Shown piece by piece: positions 35,662 through 50,400 of a DNA stretch of 64,000 nucleotides (positions are counted from its first letter, which is position 1; each line of letters opens with the position of its first letter). The notes under the pieces were generated by a model. That model was given only the letters and a program-made list of their open reading frames with translations, was not told the origin of the DNA and searched no databases. Where the stretch lies: contig OW051494.1 in assembly GCA_932521035.1 (NCBI GenBank), positions 10,774,001 to 10,838,000 of the forward strand, given 5' to 3'. The position numbers and the translations under genes were made by a program. This stretch comes from Oscheius dolichura. Its lineage: Eukaryota > Nematoda > Chromadorea > Rhabditida > Rhabditidae.

Positions 35662-38600
35662 TACGCTGGTGGTGGATTCAGCGGGGTCGTGGAATGTTCC
35701 GAGGGGCTTTGCGGTGGACGCGTACTTTTTGTTACATTTTTTACGCTGGTGGAATGTTCTGATTGGGTCTGCGGTGGACGCGTACTTTTTGTTACATTTT
35801 TTACGCTGGTGGTGGATTCAGCGGGGTCGTGGAATGTTCCGAGGGGCTCTGCGGTGGACGCGTACTTTTTGTTACATTTTTTACGCTGGTGGTGGATTCA
35901 GCGGGGTCGTGGAATGTTCCGAGGGGCTCTGCGGTGGACGCGTACTTTTTGTTACATTTTTTACGCTGGTGGTGGATTCAGCGGGGTCGTGGAATGTTCC
36001 GAGGGGCTCTGCGGTGGACGCGTACTTTTTGTTACATTTTTTACGCTGGTGGTGGTTTCACTGGGGTCTCCGGTGGACGCGTACTTTTTGTTACATTTTT
36101 TACGCTGGTGGTGGTTTCACTGGGGTCTCCGGTGGACGCGTACTTTTTGTTACATTTTTTACGCTGGTGGTGGATTCAGCGGGGTCGTGGAATGTTCCGA
36201 GGGGCTCTGCGGTGGACGCGTACTTTTTGTTACATTTTTTACGCTGGTGGTGGTTTCACTGGGGTCTCCGGTGGACGCGTACTTTTTGTTACATTTTTTA
36301 CGCTGGTGGTGGATTCAGTGGGGTCGTGGAATGTTCCGAGGGGCTCTGCGGTGGACGCGTACTTTTTGTTACATTTTTTACGCTGGTGGTGGTTTCACTG
36401 GGGTCTCCGGTGGACGCGTACTTTTTGTTACATTTTTTACGCTGGTGGTGGATTCAGTGGGGTCGTGGAATGTTCCGAGGGGCTCTGCGGTGGACGCGTA
36501 CTTTTTGTTACATTTTTTACGCTGGTGGTGGATTCAGCGGGGTCGTGGAATGTTCCGAGGGGCTCTGCGGTGGACGCGTACTTTTTGTTACATTTTTTAC
36601 GCTGGTGGTGGATTCAGCGGGGTCGTGGAATGTTCCGAGGGGCTCTGCGGTGGACGCGTACTTTTTGTTACATTTTTTACGCTGGTGGTGGTTTCACTGG
36701 GGTCTCCGGTGGACGCGTACTTTTTGTTACATTTTTTACGCTGGTGGTGGATTCAGCGGGGTCGTGGAATGTTCCGAGGGGCTCTGCGGTGGACGCGTAC
36801 TTTTTGTTACATTTTTTACGCTGGTGGTGGATTCAGTGGGGTCGTGGAATGTTCCGAGGGGCTCTGCGGTGGACGCGTACTTTTTGTTACATTTTTTACG
36901 CTGGTGGAATGTTCTGATTGGGTCTGCGGTGGACGCGTACTTTTTGTTACATTTTTTACGCTGGTGGTGGATTCAGCGGGGTCGTGGAATGTTCCGAGGG
37001 GCTCTGCGGTGGACGCGTACTTTTTGTTACATTTTTTACGCTGGTGGTGGATTCAGCGGGGTCGTGGAATGTTCCGAGGGGCTTTGCGGTGGACGCGTAC
37101 TTTTTGTTACATTTTTTACGCTGGTGGAATGTTCTGATTGGGTCTGCGGTGGACGCGTACTTTTTGTTACATTTTTTACGCTGGTGGTGGATTCAGCGGG
37201 GTCGTGGAATGTTCCGAGGGGCTTTGCGGTGGACGCGTACTTTTTGTTACATTTTTTACGCTGGTGGAATGTTCTGATTGGGTCTGCGGTGGACGCGTAC
37301 TTTTTGTTACATTTTTTACGCTGGTGGAATGTTCTGATTGGGTCTGCGGTGGACGCGTACTTTTTGTTACATTTTTTACGCTGGTGGTGGATTCAGCGGG
37401 GTCGTGGAATGTTCCGAGGGGCTCTGCGGTGGACGCGTACTTTTTGTTACATTTTTTACGCTGGTGGTGTCTTCAGTGGGGTCGTGGAATGTTCCGAGGG
37501 GCTTTGCGGTGGACGCGTACTTTTTGTTACATTTTTTACGCTGGTGGTGGATTCAGCAGGGTCGTAGAATGTTCCGAGGGGCTCTGCGGTGGACGCGTAC
37601 TTTTTGTTACATTTTTTACGCTGGTGGTGGATTCAGCGGGGTCGTGGAATGTTCCGAGGGGCTTTGCGGTGGACGCGTACTTTTTGTTACATTTTTTACG
37701 CTGGTGGAATGTTCTGATTGGGTCTGCGGTGGACGCGTACTTTTTGTTACATTTTTTACGCTGGTGGTGGATTCAGCGGGGTCGTGGAATGTTCCGAGGG
37801 GCTCTGCGGTGGACGCGTACTTTTTGTTACATTTTTTACGCTGGTGGTGGATTCAGCGGGGTCGTGGAATGTTCCGAGGGGCTCTGCGGTGGACGCGTAC
37901 TTTTTGTTACATTTTTTACGCTGGTGGTGTCTTCAGTGGGGTCGTGGAATGTTCCGAGGGGCTTTGCGGTGGACGCGTACTTTTTGTTACATTTTTTACG
38001 CTGGTGGTGGATTCAGCAGGGTCGTAGAATGTTCCGAGGGGCTCTGCGGTGGACGCGTACTTTTTGTTACATTTTTTACGCTGGTGGTGGATTCAGCGGG
38101 GTCGTGGAATGTTCCGAGGGGCTTTGCGGTGGACGCGTACTTTTTGTTACATTTTTTACGCTGGTGGAATGTTCTGATTGGGTCTGCGGTGGACGCGTAC
38201 TTTTTGTTACATTTTTTACGCTGGTGGTGGATTCAGCAGGGTCGTAGAATGTTCCGAGGGGCTCTGCGGTGGACGCGTACTTTTTGTTACATTTTTTACG
38301 CTGGTGGTGGATTCAGCGGGGTCGTGGAATGTTCCGAGGGGCTTTGCGGTGGACGCGTACTTTTTGTTACATTTTTTACGCTGGTGGAATGTTCTGATTG
38401 GGTCTGCGGTGGACGCGTACTTTTGTTACATTTTTTACGCTGGTGGTGGATTCAGCGGGGTCGTGGAATGTTCCGAGGGGCTCTGCGGTGGACGCGTACT
38501 TTTTGTTACATTTTTTACGCTGGTGGTGTCTTCAGTGGGGTCGTGGAATGTTCCGAGGGGCTTTGCGGTGGACGCGTACTTTTTGTTACATTTTTTACGC

Positions 38601-40451
38601 TGGTGGTGGATTCAGCAGGGTCGTAGAATGTTCCGAGGGGCTCTGCGGTGGACGCGTACTTTTTGTTACATTTTTTACGCTGGTGGTGGATTCAGCAGGG
38701 TCGTAGAATGTTCCGAGGGGCTCTGCGGTGGACGCGTACTTTTTGTTACATTTTTTACGCTGGTGGTGGATTCAGCGGGGTCGTGGAATGTTCCGAGGGG
38801 CTTTGCGGTGGACGCGTACTTTTTGTTACATTTTTTACGCTGGTGGTGGTTTCACTGGGGTCTCCGGTGGACGCGTACTTTTTGTTACATTTTTTACGCT
38901 GGTGGTGGATTCAGCGGGGTCGTGGAATGTTCCGAGGGGCTCTGCGGTGGACGCGTACTTTTTGTTACATTTTTTACGCTGGTGGTGTCTTCAGTGGGGT
39001 CGTGGAATGTTCCGAGGGGCTTTGCGGTGGACGCGTACTTTTTGTTACATTTTTTACGCTGGTGGTGGATTCAGCAGGGTCGTAGAATGTTCCGAGGGGC
39101 TCTGCGGTGGACGCGTACTTTTTGTTACATTTTTTACGCTGGTGGTGGATTCAGCGGGGTCGTGGAATGTTCCGAGGGGCTTTGCGGTGGACGCGTACTT
39201 TTTGTTACATTTTTTACGCTGGTGGAATGTTCTGATTGGGTCTGCGGTGGACGCGTACTTTTTGTTACATTTTTTACGCTGGTGGTGGATTCAGCGGGGT
39301 CGTGGAATGTTCCGAGGGGCTTTGCGGTGGACGCGTACTTTTTGTTACATTTTTTACGCTGGTGGAATGTTCTGATTGGGTCTGCGGTGGACGCGTACTT
39401 TTTGTTACATTTTTTACGCTGGTGGTGGATTCAGCGGGGTCGTGGAATGTTCCGAGGGGCTCTGCGGTGGACGCGTACTTTTTGTTACATTTTTTACGCT
39501 GGTGGTGTCTTCAGTGGGGTCGTGGAATGTTCCGAGGGGCTTTGCGGTGGACGCGTACTTTTTGTTACATTTTTTACGCTGGTGGTGGATTCAGCAGGGT
39601 CGTAGAATGTTCCGAGGGGCTCTGCGGTGGACGCGTACTTTTTGTTACATTTTTTACGCTGGTGGTGGTTTCACTGGGGTCTCCGGTGGACGCGTACTTT
39701 TTGTTACATTTTTTACGCTGGTGGTGGTTTCACTGGGGTCTCCGGTGGACGCGTACTTTTTGTTACATTTTTTACGCTGGTGGTGGATTCAGCGGGGTCG
39801 TGGAATGTTCCGAGGGGCTCTGCGGTGGACGCGTACTTTTTGTTACATTTTTTACGCTGGTGGTGGATTCAGCGGGGTCGTGGAATGTTCCGAGGGGCTC
39901 TGCGGTGGACGCGTACTTTTTGTTACATTTTTTACGCTGGTGGTGGTTTCACTGGGGTCTCCGGTGGACGCGTACTTTTTGTTACATTTTTTACGCTGGT
40001 GGTGGTTTCACTGGGGTCTCCGGTGGACGCGTACTTTTTGTTACATTTTTTACGCTGGTGGAATGTTCTGATTGGGTCTGCGGTGGACGCGTACTTTTTG
40101 TTACATTTTTTACGCTGGTGGTGGATTCAGCGGGGTCGTGGAATGTTCCGAGGGGCTCTGCGGTGGACGCGTACTTTTTGTTACATTTTTTACGCTGGTG
40201 GTGTCTTCAGTGGGGTCGTGGAATGTTCCGAGGGGCTTTGCGGTGGACGCGTACTTTTTGTTACATTTTTTACGCTGGTGGTGGATTCAGCAGGGTCGTA
40301 GAATGTTCCGAGGGGCTCTGCGGTGGACGCGTACTTTTTGTTACATTTTTTACGCTGGTGGTGGATTCAGCGGGGTCGTGGAATGTTCCGAGGGGCTTTG
40401 CGGTGGACGCGTACTTTTTGTTACATTTTTTACGCTGGTGGAATGTTCTGA

Positions 40452-42881
40452 TTGGGTCTGCGGTGGACGCGTACTTTTTGTTACATTTTTTACGCTGGTG
40501 GTGGATTCAGCGGGGTCGTGGAATGTTCCGAGGGGCTCTGCGGTGGACGCGTACTTTTTGTTACATTTTTTACGCTGGTGGTGGATTCAGCGGGGTCGTG
40601 GAATGTTCCGAGGGGCTCTGCGGTGGACGCGTACTTTTTGTTACATTTTTTACGCTGGTGGTGGTTTCACTGGGGTCTCCGGTGGACGCGTACTTTTTGT
40701 TACATTTTTTACGCTGGTGGTGGATTCAGCGGGGTCGTGGAATGTTCCGAGGGGCTCTGCGGTGGACGCGTACTTTTTGTTACATTTTTTACGCTGGTGG
40801 TGGTTTCACTGGGGTCTCCGGTGGACGCGTACTTTTTGTTACATTTTTTACGCTGGTGGTGGATTCAGCGGGGTCGTGGAATGTTCCGAGGGGCTCTGCG
40901 GTGGACGCGTACTTTTTGTTACATTTTTTACGCTGGTGGTGGATTCAGCGGGGTCGTGGAATGTTCCGAGGGGCTCTGCGGTGGACGCGTACTTTTTGTT
41001 ACATTTTTTACGCTGGTGGTGGTTTCACTGGGGTCTCCGGTGGACGCGTACTTTTTGTTACATTTTTTACGCTGGTGGTGGTTTCACTGGGGTCTCCGGT
41101 GGACGCGTACTTTTTGTTACATTTTTTACGCTGGTGGTGGATTCAGCGGGGTCGTGGAATGTTCCGAGGGGCTCTGCGGTGGACGCGTACTTTTTGTTAC
41201 ATTTTTTACGCTGGTGGTGGTTTCACTGGGGTCTCCGGTGGACGCGTACTTTTTGTTACATTTTTTACGCTGGTGGTGGATTCAGTGGGGTCGTGGAATG
41301 TTCCGAGGGGCTCTGCGGTGGACGCGTACTTTTTGTTACATTTTTTACGCTGGTGGAATGTTCTGATTGGGTCTGCGGTGGACGCGTACTTTTTGTTACA
41401 TTTTTTACGCTGGTGGTGGATTCAGTGGGGTCGTGGAATGTTCCGAGGGGCTCTGCGGTGGACGCGTACTTTTTGTTACATTTTTTACGCTGGTGGTGGA
41501 TTCAGCGGGGTCGTGGAATGTTCCGAGGGGCTCTGCGGTGGACGCGTACTTTTTGTTACATTTTTTACGCTGGTGGTGGATTCAGTGGGGTCGTGGAATG
41601 TTCCGAGGGGCTCTGCGGTGGACGCGTACTTTTTGTTACATTTTTTACGCTGGTGGAATGTTCTGATTGGGTCTGCGGTGGACGCGTACTTTTTGTTACA
41701 TTTTTTACGCTGGTGGTGGATTCAGCGGGGTCGTGGAATGTTCCGAGGGGCTCTGCGGTGGACGCGTACTTTTTGTTACATTTTTTACGCTGGTGGTGGA
41801 TTCAGCGGGGTCGTGGAATGTTCCGAGGGGCTCTGCGGTGGACGCGTACTTTTTGTTACATTTTTTACGCTGGTGGTGGTTTCACTGGGGTCTCCGGTGG
41901 ACGCGTACTTTTTGTTACATTTTTTACGCTGGTGGTGGATTCAGCGGGGTCGTGGAATGTTCCGAGGGGCTCTGCGGTGGACGCGTACTTTTTGTTACAT
42001 TTTTTACGCTGGTGGTGGTTTCACTGGGGTCTCCGGTGGACGCGTACTTTTTGTTACATTTTTTACGCTGGTGGTGGATTCAGCGGGGTCGTGGAATGTT
42101 CCGAGGGGCTCTGCGGTGGACGCGTACTTTTTGTTACATTTTTTATGCTGGTGGTGGATTCAGCGGGGTCGTGGAATGTTCCGAGGGGCTCTGCGGTGGA
42201 CGCGTACTTTTTGTTACATTTTTTACGCTGGTGGTGGTTTCACTGGGGTCTCCGGTGGACGCGTACTTTTTGTTACATTTTTTACGCTGGTGGTGGTTTC
42301 ACTGGGGTCTCCGGTGGACGCGTACTTTTTGTTACATTTTTTACGCTGGTGGTGGATTCAGCGGGGTCGTGGAATGTTCCGAGGGGCTCTGCGGTGGACG
42401 CGTACTTTTTGTTACATTTTTTACGCTGGTGGTGGTTTCACTGGGGTCTCCGGTGGACGCGTACTTTTTGTTACATTTTTTACGCTGGTGGTGGATTCAG
42501 TGGGGTCGTGGAATGTTCCGAGGGGCTCTGCGGTGGACGCGTACTTTTTGTTACATTTTTTACGCTGGTGGAATGTTCTGATTGGGTCTGCGGTGGACGC
42601 GTACTTTTTGTTACATTTTTTACGCTGGTGGTGGATTCAGTGGGGTCGTGGAATGTTCCGAGGGGCTCTGCGGTGGACGCGTACTTTTTGTTACATTTTT
42701 TACGCTGGTGGTGGATTCAGCGGGGTCGTGGAATGTTCCGAGGGGCTCTGCGGTGGACGCGTACTTTTTGTTACATTTTTTACGCTGGTGGTGGATTCAG
42801 TGGGGTCGTGGAATGTTCCGAGGGGCTCTGCGGTGGACGCGTACTTTTTGTTACATTTTTTACGCTGGTGGAATGTTCTGA
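40452..42881. repeat. 1,215-bp tandem duplication in array 3
   Basis: The order of A, B and C units from 40452 to 41666 is repeated from 41667 to 42881. The one difference I noticed is a CpG transition (ACGCTGG to ATGCTGG) near 42146 in the second copy. Related blocks start near 44936 and 46231. Confidence 0.82.
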
Positions 42882-45800
42882 TTGGGTCTGCGGTGGACGC
42901 GTACTTTTTGTTACATTTTTTACGCTGGTGGTGGTTTCACTGGGGTCTCCGGTGGACGCGTACTTTTTGTTACATTTTTTACGCTGGTGGTGGATTCAGC
43001 GGGGTCGTGGAATGTTCCGAGGGGCTCTGCGGTGGACGCGTACTTTTTGTTACATTTTTTACGCTGGTGGTGTCTTCAGTGGGGTCGTGGAATGTTCCGA
43101 GGGGCTTTGCGGTGGACGCGTACTTTTTGTTACATTTTTTACGCTGGTGGAATGTTCTGATTGGGTCTGCGGTGGACGCGTACTTTTTGTTACATTTTTT
43201 ACGCTGGTGGTGGATTCAGCGGGGTCGTGGAATGTTCCGAGGGGCTCTGCGGTGGACGCGTACTTTTTGTTACATTTTTTACGCTGGTGGTGGTTTCACT
43301 GGGGTCTCCGGTGGACGCGTACTTTTTGTTACATTTTTTACGCTGGTGGTGGTTTCACTGGGGTCTCCGGTGGACGCGTACTTTTTGTTACATTTTTTAC
43401 GCTGGTGGTGGATTCAGCGGGGTCGTGGAATGTTCCGAGGGGCTCTGCGGTGGACGCGTACTTTTTGTTACATTTTTTACGCTGGTGGTGGTTTCACTGG
43501 GGTCTCCGGTGGACGCGTACTTTTTGTTACATTTTTTACGCTGGTGGTGGATTCAGTGGGGTCGTGGAATGTTCCGAGGGGCTCTGCGGTGGACGCGTAC
43601 TTTTTGTTACATTTTTTACGCTGGTGGTGGATTCAGCGGGGTCGTGGAATGTTCCGAGGGGCTCTGCGGTGGACGCGTACTTTTTGTTACATTTTTTACG
43701 CTGGTGGTGGATTCAGCGGGGTCGTGGAATGTTCCGAGGGGCTCTGCGGTGGACGCGTACTTTTTGTTACATTTTTTACGCTGGTGGTGGATTCAGTGGG
43801 GTCGTGGAATGTTCCGAGGGGCTCTGCGGTGGACGCGTACTTTTTGTTACATTTTTTACGCTGGTGGAATGTTCTGATTGGGTCTGCGGTGGACGCGTAC
43901 TTTTTGTTACATTTTTTACGCTGGTGGTGGTTTCACTGGGGTCTCCGGTGGACGCGTACTTTTTGTTACATTTTTTACGCTGGTGGTGGATTCAGCGGGG
44001 TCGTGGAATGTTCCGAGGGGCTCTGCGGTGGACGCGTACTTTTTGTTACATTTTTTACGCTGGTGGTGTCTTCAGTGGGGTCGTGGAATGTTCCGAGGGG
44101 CTTTGCGGTGGACGCGTACTTTTTGTTACATTTTTTACGCTGGTGGAATGTTCTGATTGGGTCTGCGGTGGACGCGTACTTTTTGTTACATTTTTTACGC
44201 TGGTGGTGGATTCAGCGGGGTCGTGGAATGTTCCGAGGGGCTTTGCGGTGGACGCGTACTTTTTGTTACATTTTTTACGCTGGTGGAATGTTCTGATTGG
44301 GTCTGCGGTGGACGCGTACTTTTTGTTACATTTTTTACGCTGGTGGTGGATTCAGCGGGGTCGTGGAATGTTCCGAGGGGCTCTGCGGTGGACGCGTACT
44401 TTTTGTTACATTTTTTACGCTGGTGGTGGATTCAGTGGGGTCGTGGAATGTTCCGAGGGGCTCTGCGGTGGACGCGTACTTTTTGTTACATTTTTTACGC
44501 TGGTGGAATGTTCTGATTGGGTCTGCGGTGGACGCGTACTTTTTGTTACATTTTTTACGCTGGTGGTGGTTTCACTGGGGTCTCCGGTGGACGCGTACTT
44601 TTTGTTACATTTTTTACGCTGGTGGTGGATTCAGCGGGGTCGTGGAATGTTCCGAGGAGCTCTGCGGTGGACGCGTACTTTTTGTTACATTTTTTACGCT
44701 GGTGGTGTCTTCAGTGGGGTCGTGGAATGTTCCGAGGGGCTTTGCGGTGGACGCGTACTTTTTGTTACATTTTTTACGCTGGTGGAATGTTCTGATTGGG
44801 TCTGCGGTGGACGCGTACTTTTTGTTACATTTTTTACGCTGGTGGTGGATTCAGCGGGGTCGTGGAATGTTCCGAGGGGCTTTGCGGTGGACGCGTACTT
44901 TTTGTTACATTTTTTACGCTGGTGGAATGTTCTGATTGGGTCTGCGGTGGACGCGTACTTTTTGTTACATTTTTTACGCTGGTGGTGGATTCAGCGGGGT
45001 CGTGGAATGTTCCGAGGGGCTCTGCGGTGGACGCGTACTTTTTGTTACATTTTTTACGCTGGTGGTGGATTCAGCGGGGTCGTGGAATGTTCCGAGGGGC
45101 TCTGCGGTGGACGCGTACTTTTTGTTACATTTTTTACGCTGGTGGTGGTTTCACTGGGGTCTCCGGTGGACGCGTACTTTTTGTTACATTTTTTACGCTG
45201 GTGGTGGATTCAGCGGGGTCGTGGAATGTTCCGAGGGGCTCTGCGGTGGACGCGTACTTTTTGTTACATTTTTTACGCTGGTGGTGGTTTCACTGGGGTC
45301 TCCGGTGGACGCGTACTTTTTGTTACATTTTTTACGCTGGTGGTGGATTCAGCGGGGTCGTGGAATGTTCCGAGGGGCTCTGCGGTGGACGCGTACTTTT
45401 TGTTACATTTTTTACGCTGGTGGTGGATTCAGCGGGGTCGTGGAATGTTCCGAGGGGCTCTGCGGTGGACGCGTACTTTTTGTTACATTTTTTACGCTGG
45501 TGGTGGTTTCACTGGGGTCTCCGGTGGACGCGTACTTTTTGTTACATTTTTTACGCTGGTGGTGGTTTCACTGGGGTCTCCGGTGGACGCGTACTTTTTG
45601 TTACATTTTTTACGCTGGTGGTGGATTCAGCGGGGTCGTGGAATGTTCCGAGGGGCTCTGCGGTGGACGCGTACTTTTTGTTACATTTTTTACGCTGGTG
45701 GTGGTTTCACTGGGGTCTCCGGTGGACGCGTACTTTTTGTTACATTTTTTACGCTGGTGGTGGATTCAGTGGGGTCGTGGAATGTTCCGAGGGGCTTTGC

Positions 45801-47305
45801 GGTGGACGCGTACTTTTTGTTACATTTTTTACGCTGGTGGAATGTTCTGATTGGGTCTGCGGTGGACGCGTACTTTTTGTTACATTTTTTACGCTGGTGG
45901 TGGATTCAGCGGGGTCGTGGAATGTTCCGAGGGGCTCTGCGGTGGACGCGTACTTTTTGTTACATTTTTTACGCTGGTGGTGTCTTCAGTGGGGTCGTGG
46001 AATGTTCCGAGGGGCTTTGCGGTGGACGCGTACTTTTTGTTACATTTTTTACGCTGGTGGTGGATTCAGCAGGGTCGTAGAATGTTCCGAGGGGCTCTGC
46101 GGTGGACGCGTACTTTTTGTTACATTTTTTACGCTGGTGGTGGATTCAGCGGGGTCGTGGAATGTTCCGAGGGGCTTTGCGGTGGACGCGTACTTTTTGT
46201 TACATTTTTTACGCTGGTGGAATGTTCTGATTGGGTCTGCGGTGGACGCGTACTTTTTGTTACATTTTTTACGCTGGTGGTGGATTCAGCGGGGTCGTGG
46301 AATGTTCCGAGGGGCTCTGCGGTGGACGCGTACTTTTTGTTACATTTTTTACGCTGGTGGTGGATTCAGCGGGGTCGTGGAATGTTCCGAGGGGCTCTGC
46401 GGTGGACGCGTACTTTTTGTTACATTTTTTACGCTGGTGGTGGTTTCACTGGGGTCTCCGGTGGACGCGTACTTTTTGTTACATTTTTTACGCTGGTGGT
46501 GGATTCAGCGGGGTCGTGGAATGTTCCGAGGGGCTCTGCGGTGGACGCGTACTTTTTGTTACATTTTTTACGCTGGTGGTGGTTTCACTGGGGTCTCCGG
46601 TGGACGCGTACTTTTTGTTACATTTTTTACGCTGGTGGTGGATTCAGCGGGGTCGTGGAATGTTCCGAGGGGCTCTGCGGTGGACGCGTACTTTTTGTTA
46701 CATTTTTTACGCTGGTGGTGGATTCAGCGGGGTCGTGGAATGTTCCGAGGGGCTCTGCGGTGGACGCGTACTTTTTGTTACATTTTTTACGCTGGTGGTG
46801 GTTTCACTGGGGTCTCCGGTGGACGCGTACTTTTTGTTACATTTTTTACGCTGGTGGTGGTTTCACTGGGGTCTCCGGTGGACGCGTACTTTTTGTTACA
46901 TTTTTTACGCTGGTGGTGGATTCAGCGGGGTCGTGGAATGTTCCGAGGGGCTCTGCGGTGGACGCGTACTTTTTGTTACATTTTTTACGCTGGTGGTGGT
47001 TTCACTGGGGTCTCCGGTGGACGCGTACTTTTTGTTACATTTTTTACGCTGGTGGTGGATTCAGTGGGGTCGTGGAATGTTCCGAGGGGCTCTGCGGTGG
47101 ACGCGTACTTTTTGTTACATTTTTTACGCTGGTGGTGGATTCAGCGGGGTCGTGGAATGTTCCGAGGGGCTCTGCGGTGGACGCGTACTTTTTGTTACAT
47201 TTTTTACGCTGGTGGTGGATTCAGTGGGGTCGTGGAATGTTCCGAGGGGCTCTGCGGTGGACGCGTACTTTTTGTTACATTTTTTACGCTGGTGGAATGT
47301 TCTGA

Positions 47306-50300
47306 TTGGGTCTGCGGTGGACGCGTACTTTTTGTTACATTTTTTACGCTGGTGGTGGTTTCACTGGGGTCTCCGGTGGACGCGTACTTTTTGTTACATT
47401 TTTTACGCTGGTGGTGGATTCAGCGGGGTCGTGGAATGTTCCGAGGGGCTCTGCGGTGGACGCGTACTTTTTGTTACATTTTTTACGCTGGTGGTGTCTT
47501 CAGTGGGGTCGTGGAATGTTCCGAGGGGCTTTGCGGTGGACGCGTACTTTTTGTTACATTTTTTACGCTGGTGGAATGTTCTGATTGGGTCTGCGGTGGA
47601 CGCGTACTTTTTGTTACATTTTTTACGCTGGTGGTGGATTCAGCGGGGTCGTGGAATGTTCCGAGGGGCTTTGCGGTGGACGCGTACTTTTTGTTACATT
47701 TTTTACGCTGGTGGAATGTTCTGATTGGGTCTGCGGTGGACGCGTACTTTTTGTTACATTTTTTACGCTGGTGGTGGATTCAGCGGGGTCGTGGAATGTT
47801 CCGAGGGGCTCTGCGGTGGACGCGTACTTTTTGTTACATTTTTTACGCTGGTGGTGGATTCAGCGGGGTCGTGGAATGTTCCGAGGGGCTCTGCGGTGGA
47901 CGCGTACTTTTTGTTACATTTTTTACGCTGGTGGTGGTTTCACTGGGGTCTCCGGTGGACGCGTACTTTTTGTTACATTTTTTACGCTGGTGGTGGATTC
48001 AGCGGGGTCGTGGAATGTTCCGAGGGGCTCTGCGGTGGACGCGTACTTTTTGTTACATTTTTTACGCTGGTGGTGGATTCAGCGGGGTCGTGGAATGTTC
48101 CGAGGGGCTCTGCGGTGGACGCGTACTTTTTGTTACATTTTTTACGCTGGTGGTGGTTTCACTGGGGTCTCCGGTGGACGCGTACTTTTTGTTACATTTT
48201 TTACGCTGGTGGTGGTTTCACTGGGGTCTCCGGTGGACGCGTACTTTTTGTTACATTTTTTACGCTGGTGGTGGATTCAGCGGGGTCGTGGAATGTTCCG
48301 AGGGGCTCTGCGGTGGACGCGTACTTTTTGTTACATTTTTTACGCTGGTGGTGGTTTCACTGGGGTCTCCGGTGGACGCGTACTTTTTGTTACATTTTTT
48401 ACGCTGGTGGTGGATTCAGTGGGGTCGTGGAATGTTCCGAGGGGCTCTGCGGTGGACGCGTACTTTTTGTTACATTTTTTACGCTGGTGGAATGTTCTGA
48501 TTGGGTCTGCGGTGGACGCGTACTTTTTGTTACATTTTTTACGCTGGTGGTGGATTCAGTGGGGTCGTGGAATGTTCCGAGGGGCTCTGCGGTGGACGCG
48601 TACTTTTTGTTACATTTTTTACGCTGGTGGTGGATTCAGCGGGGTCGTGGAATGTTCCGAGGGGCTCTGCGGTGGACGCGTACTTTTTGTTACATTTTTT
48701 ACGCTGGTGGTGGATTCAGCGGGGTCGTGGAATGTTCCGAGGGGCTCTGCGGTGGACGCGTACTTTTTGTTACATTTTTTACGCTGGTGGTGGATTCAGT
48801 GGGGTCGTGGAATGTTCCGAGGGGCTCTGCGGTGGACGCGTACTTTTTGTTACATTTTTTACGCTGGTGGTGGATTCAGCGGGGTCGTGGAATGTTCCGA
48901 GGGGCTCTGCGGTGGACGCGTACTTTTTGTTACATTGTTTACGCTGGTGGTGGTTTCACTGGGGTCTCCGGTGGACGCGTACTTTTTGTTACATTTTTTA
49001 CGCTGGTGGTGGTTTCACTGGGGTCTCCGGTGGACGCGTACTTTTTGTTACATTTTTTACGCTGGTGGTGGATTCAGCGGGGTCGTGGAATGTTCCGAGG
49101 GGCTCTGCGGTGGACGCGTACTTTTTGTTACATTTTTTACGCTGGTGGTGGTTTCACTGGGGTCTCCGGTGGACGCGTACTTTTTGTTACATTTTTTACG
49201 CTGGTGGTGGATTCAGTGGGGTCGTGGAATGTTCCGAGGGGCTCTGCGGTGGACGCGTACTTTTTGTTACATTTTTTACGCTGGTGGTGGATTCAGCGGG
49301 GTCGTGGAATGTTCCGAGGGGCTCTGCGGTGGACGCGTACTTTTTGTTACATTTTTTACGCTGGTGGTGGATTCAGCGGGGTCGTGGAATGTTCCGAGGG
49401 GCTCTGCGGTGGACGCGTACTTTTTGTTACATTTTTTACGCTGGTGGTGGATTCAGTGGGGTCGTGGAATGTTCCGAGGGGCTCTGCGGTGGACGCGTAC
49501 TTTTTGTTACATTTTTTACGCTGGTGGAATGTTCTGATTGGGTCTGCGGTGGACGCGTACTTTTTGTTACATTTTTTACGCTGGTGGTGGTTTCACTGGG
49601 GTCTCCGGTGGACGCGTACTTTTTGTTACATTTTTTACGCTGGTGGTGGATTCAGCGGGGTCGTGGAATGTTCCGAGGGGCTCTGCGGTGGACGCGTACT
49701 TTTTGTTACATTTTTTACGCTGGTGGTGTCTTCAGTGGGGTCGTGGAATGTTCCGAGGGGCTTTGCGGTGGACGCGTACTTTTTGTTACATTTTTTACGC
49801 TGGTGGAATGTTCTGATTGGGTCTGCGGTGGACGCGTACTTTTTGTTACATTTTTTACGCTGGTGGTGGATTCAGCGGGGTCGTGGAATGTTCCGAGGGG
49901 CTTTGCGGTGGACGCGTACTTTTTGTTACATTTTTTACGCTGGTGGAATGTTCTGATTGGGTCTGCGGTGGACGCGTACTTTTTGTTACATTTTTTACGC
50001 TGGTGGTGGATTCAGCGGGGTCGTGGAATGTTCCGAGGGGCTCTGCGGTGGACGCGTACTTTTTGTTACATTTTTTACGCTGGTGGTGGATTCAGCGGGG
50101 TCGTGGAATGTTCCGAGGGGCTCTGCGGTGGACGCGTACTTTTTGTTACATTTTTTACGCTGGTGGTGGTTTCACTGGGGTCTCCGGTGGACGCGTACTT
50201 TTTGTTACATTTTTTACGCTGGTGGTGGATTCAGCGGGGTCGTGGAATGTTCCGAGGGGCTCTGCGGTGGACGCGTACTTTTTGTTACATTTTTTACGCT

Positions 50301-50400
50301 GGTGGTGGATTCAGCGGGGTCGTGGAATGTTCCGAGGGGCTCTGCGGTGGACGCGTACTTTTTGTTACATTTTTTACGCTGGTGGTGGTTTCACTGGGGT
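47306..50400. repeat. Higher-order repeat with 2,232-bp spacing
   Basis: The unit series that starts at the type C unit near 47306 (C, B, A, TCTTCAGTGG unit, C, A, C, A, A, B) starts again near 49538, 2,232 bp later. The matching stretch I followed is about 0.85 kb, after which the orders differ. Confidence 0.7.
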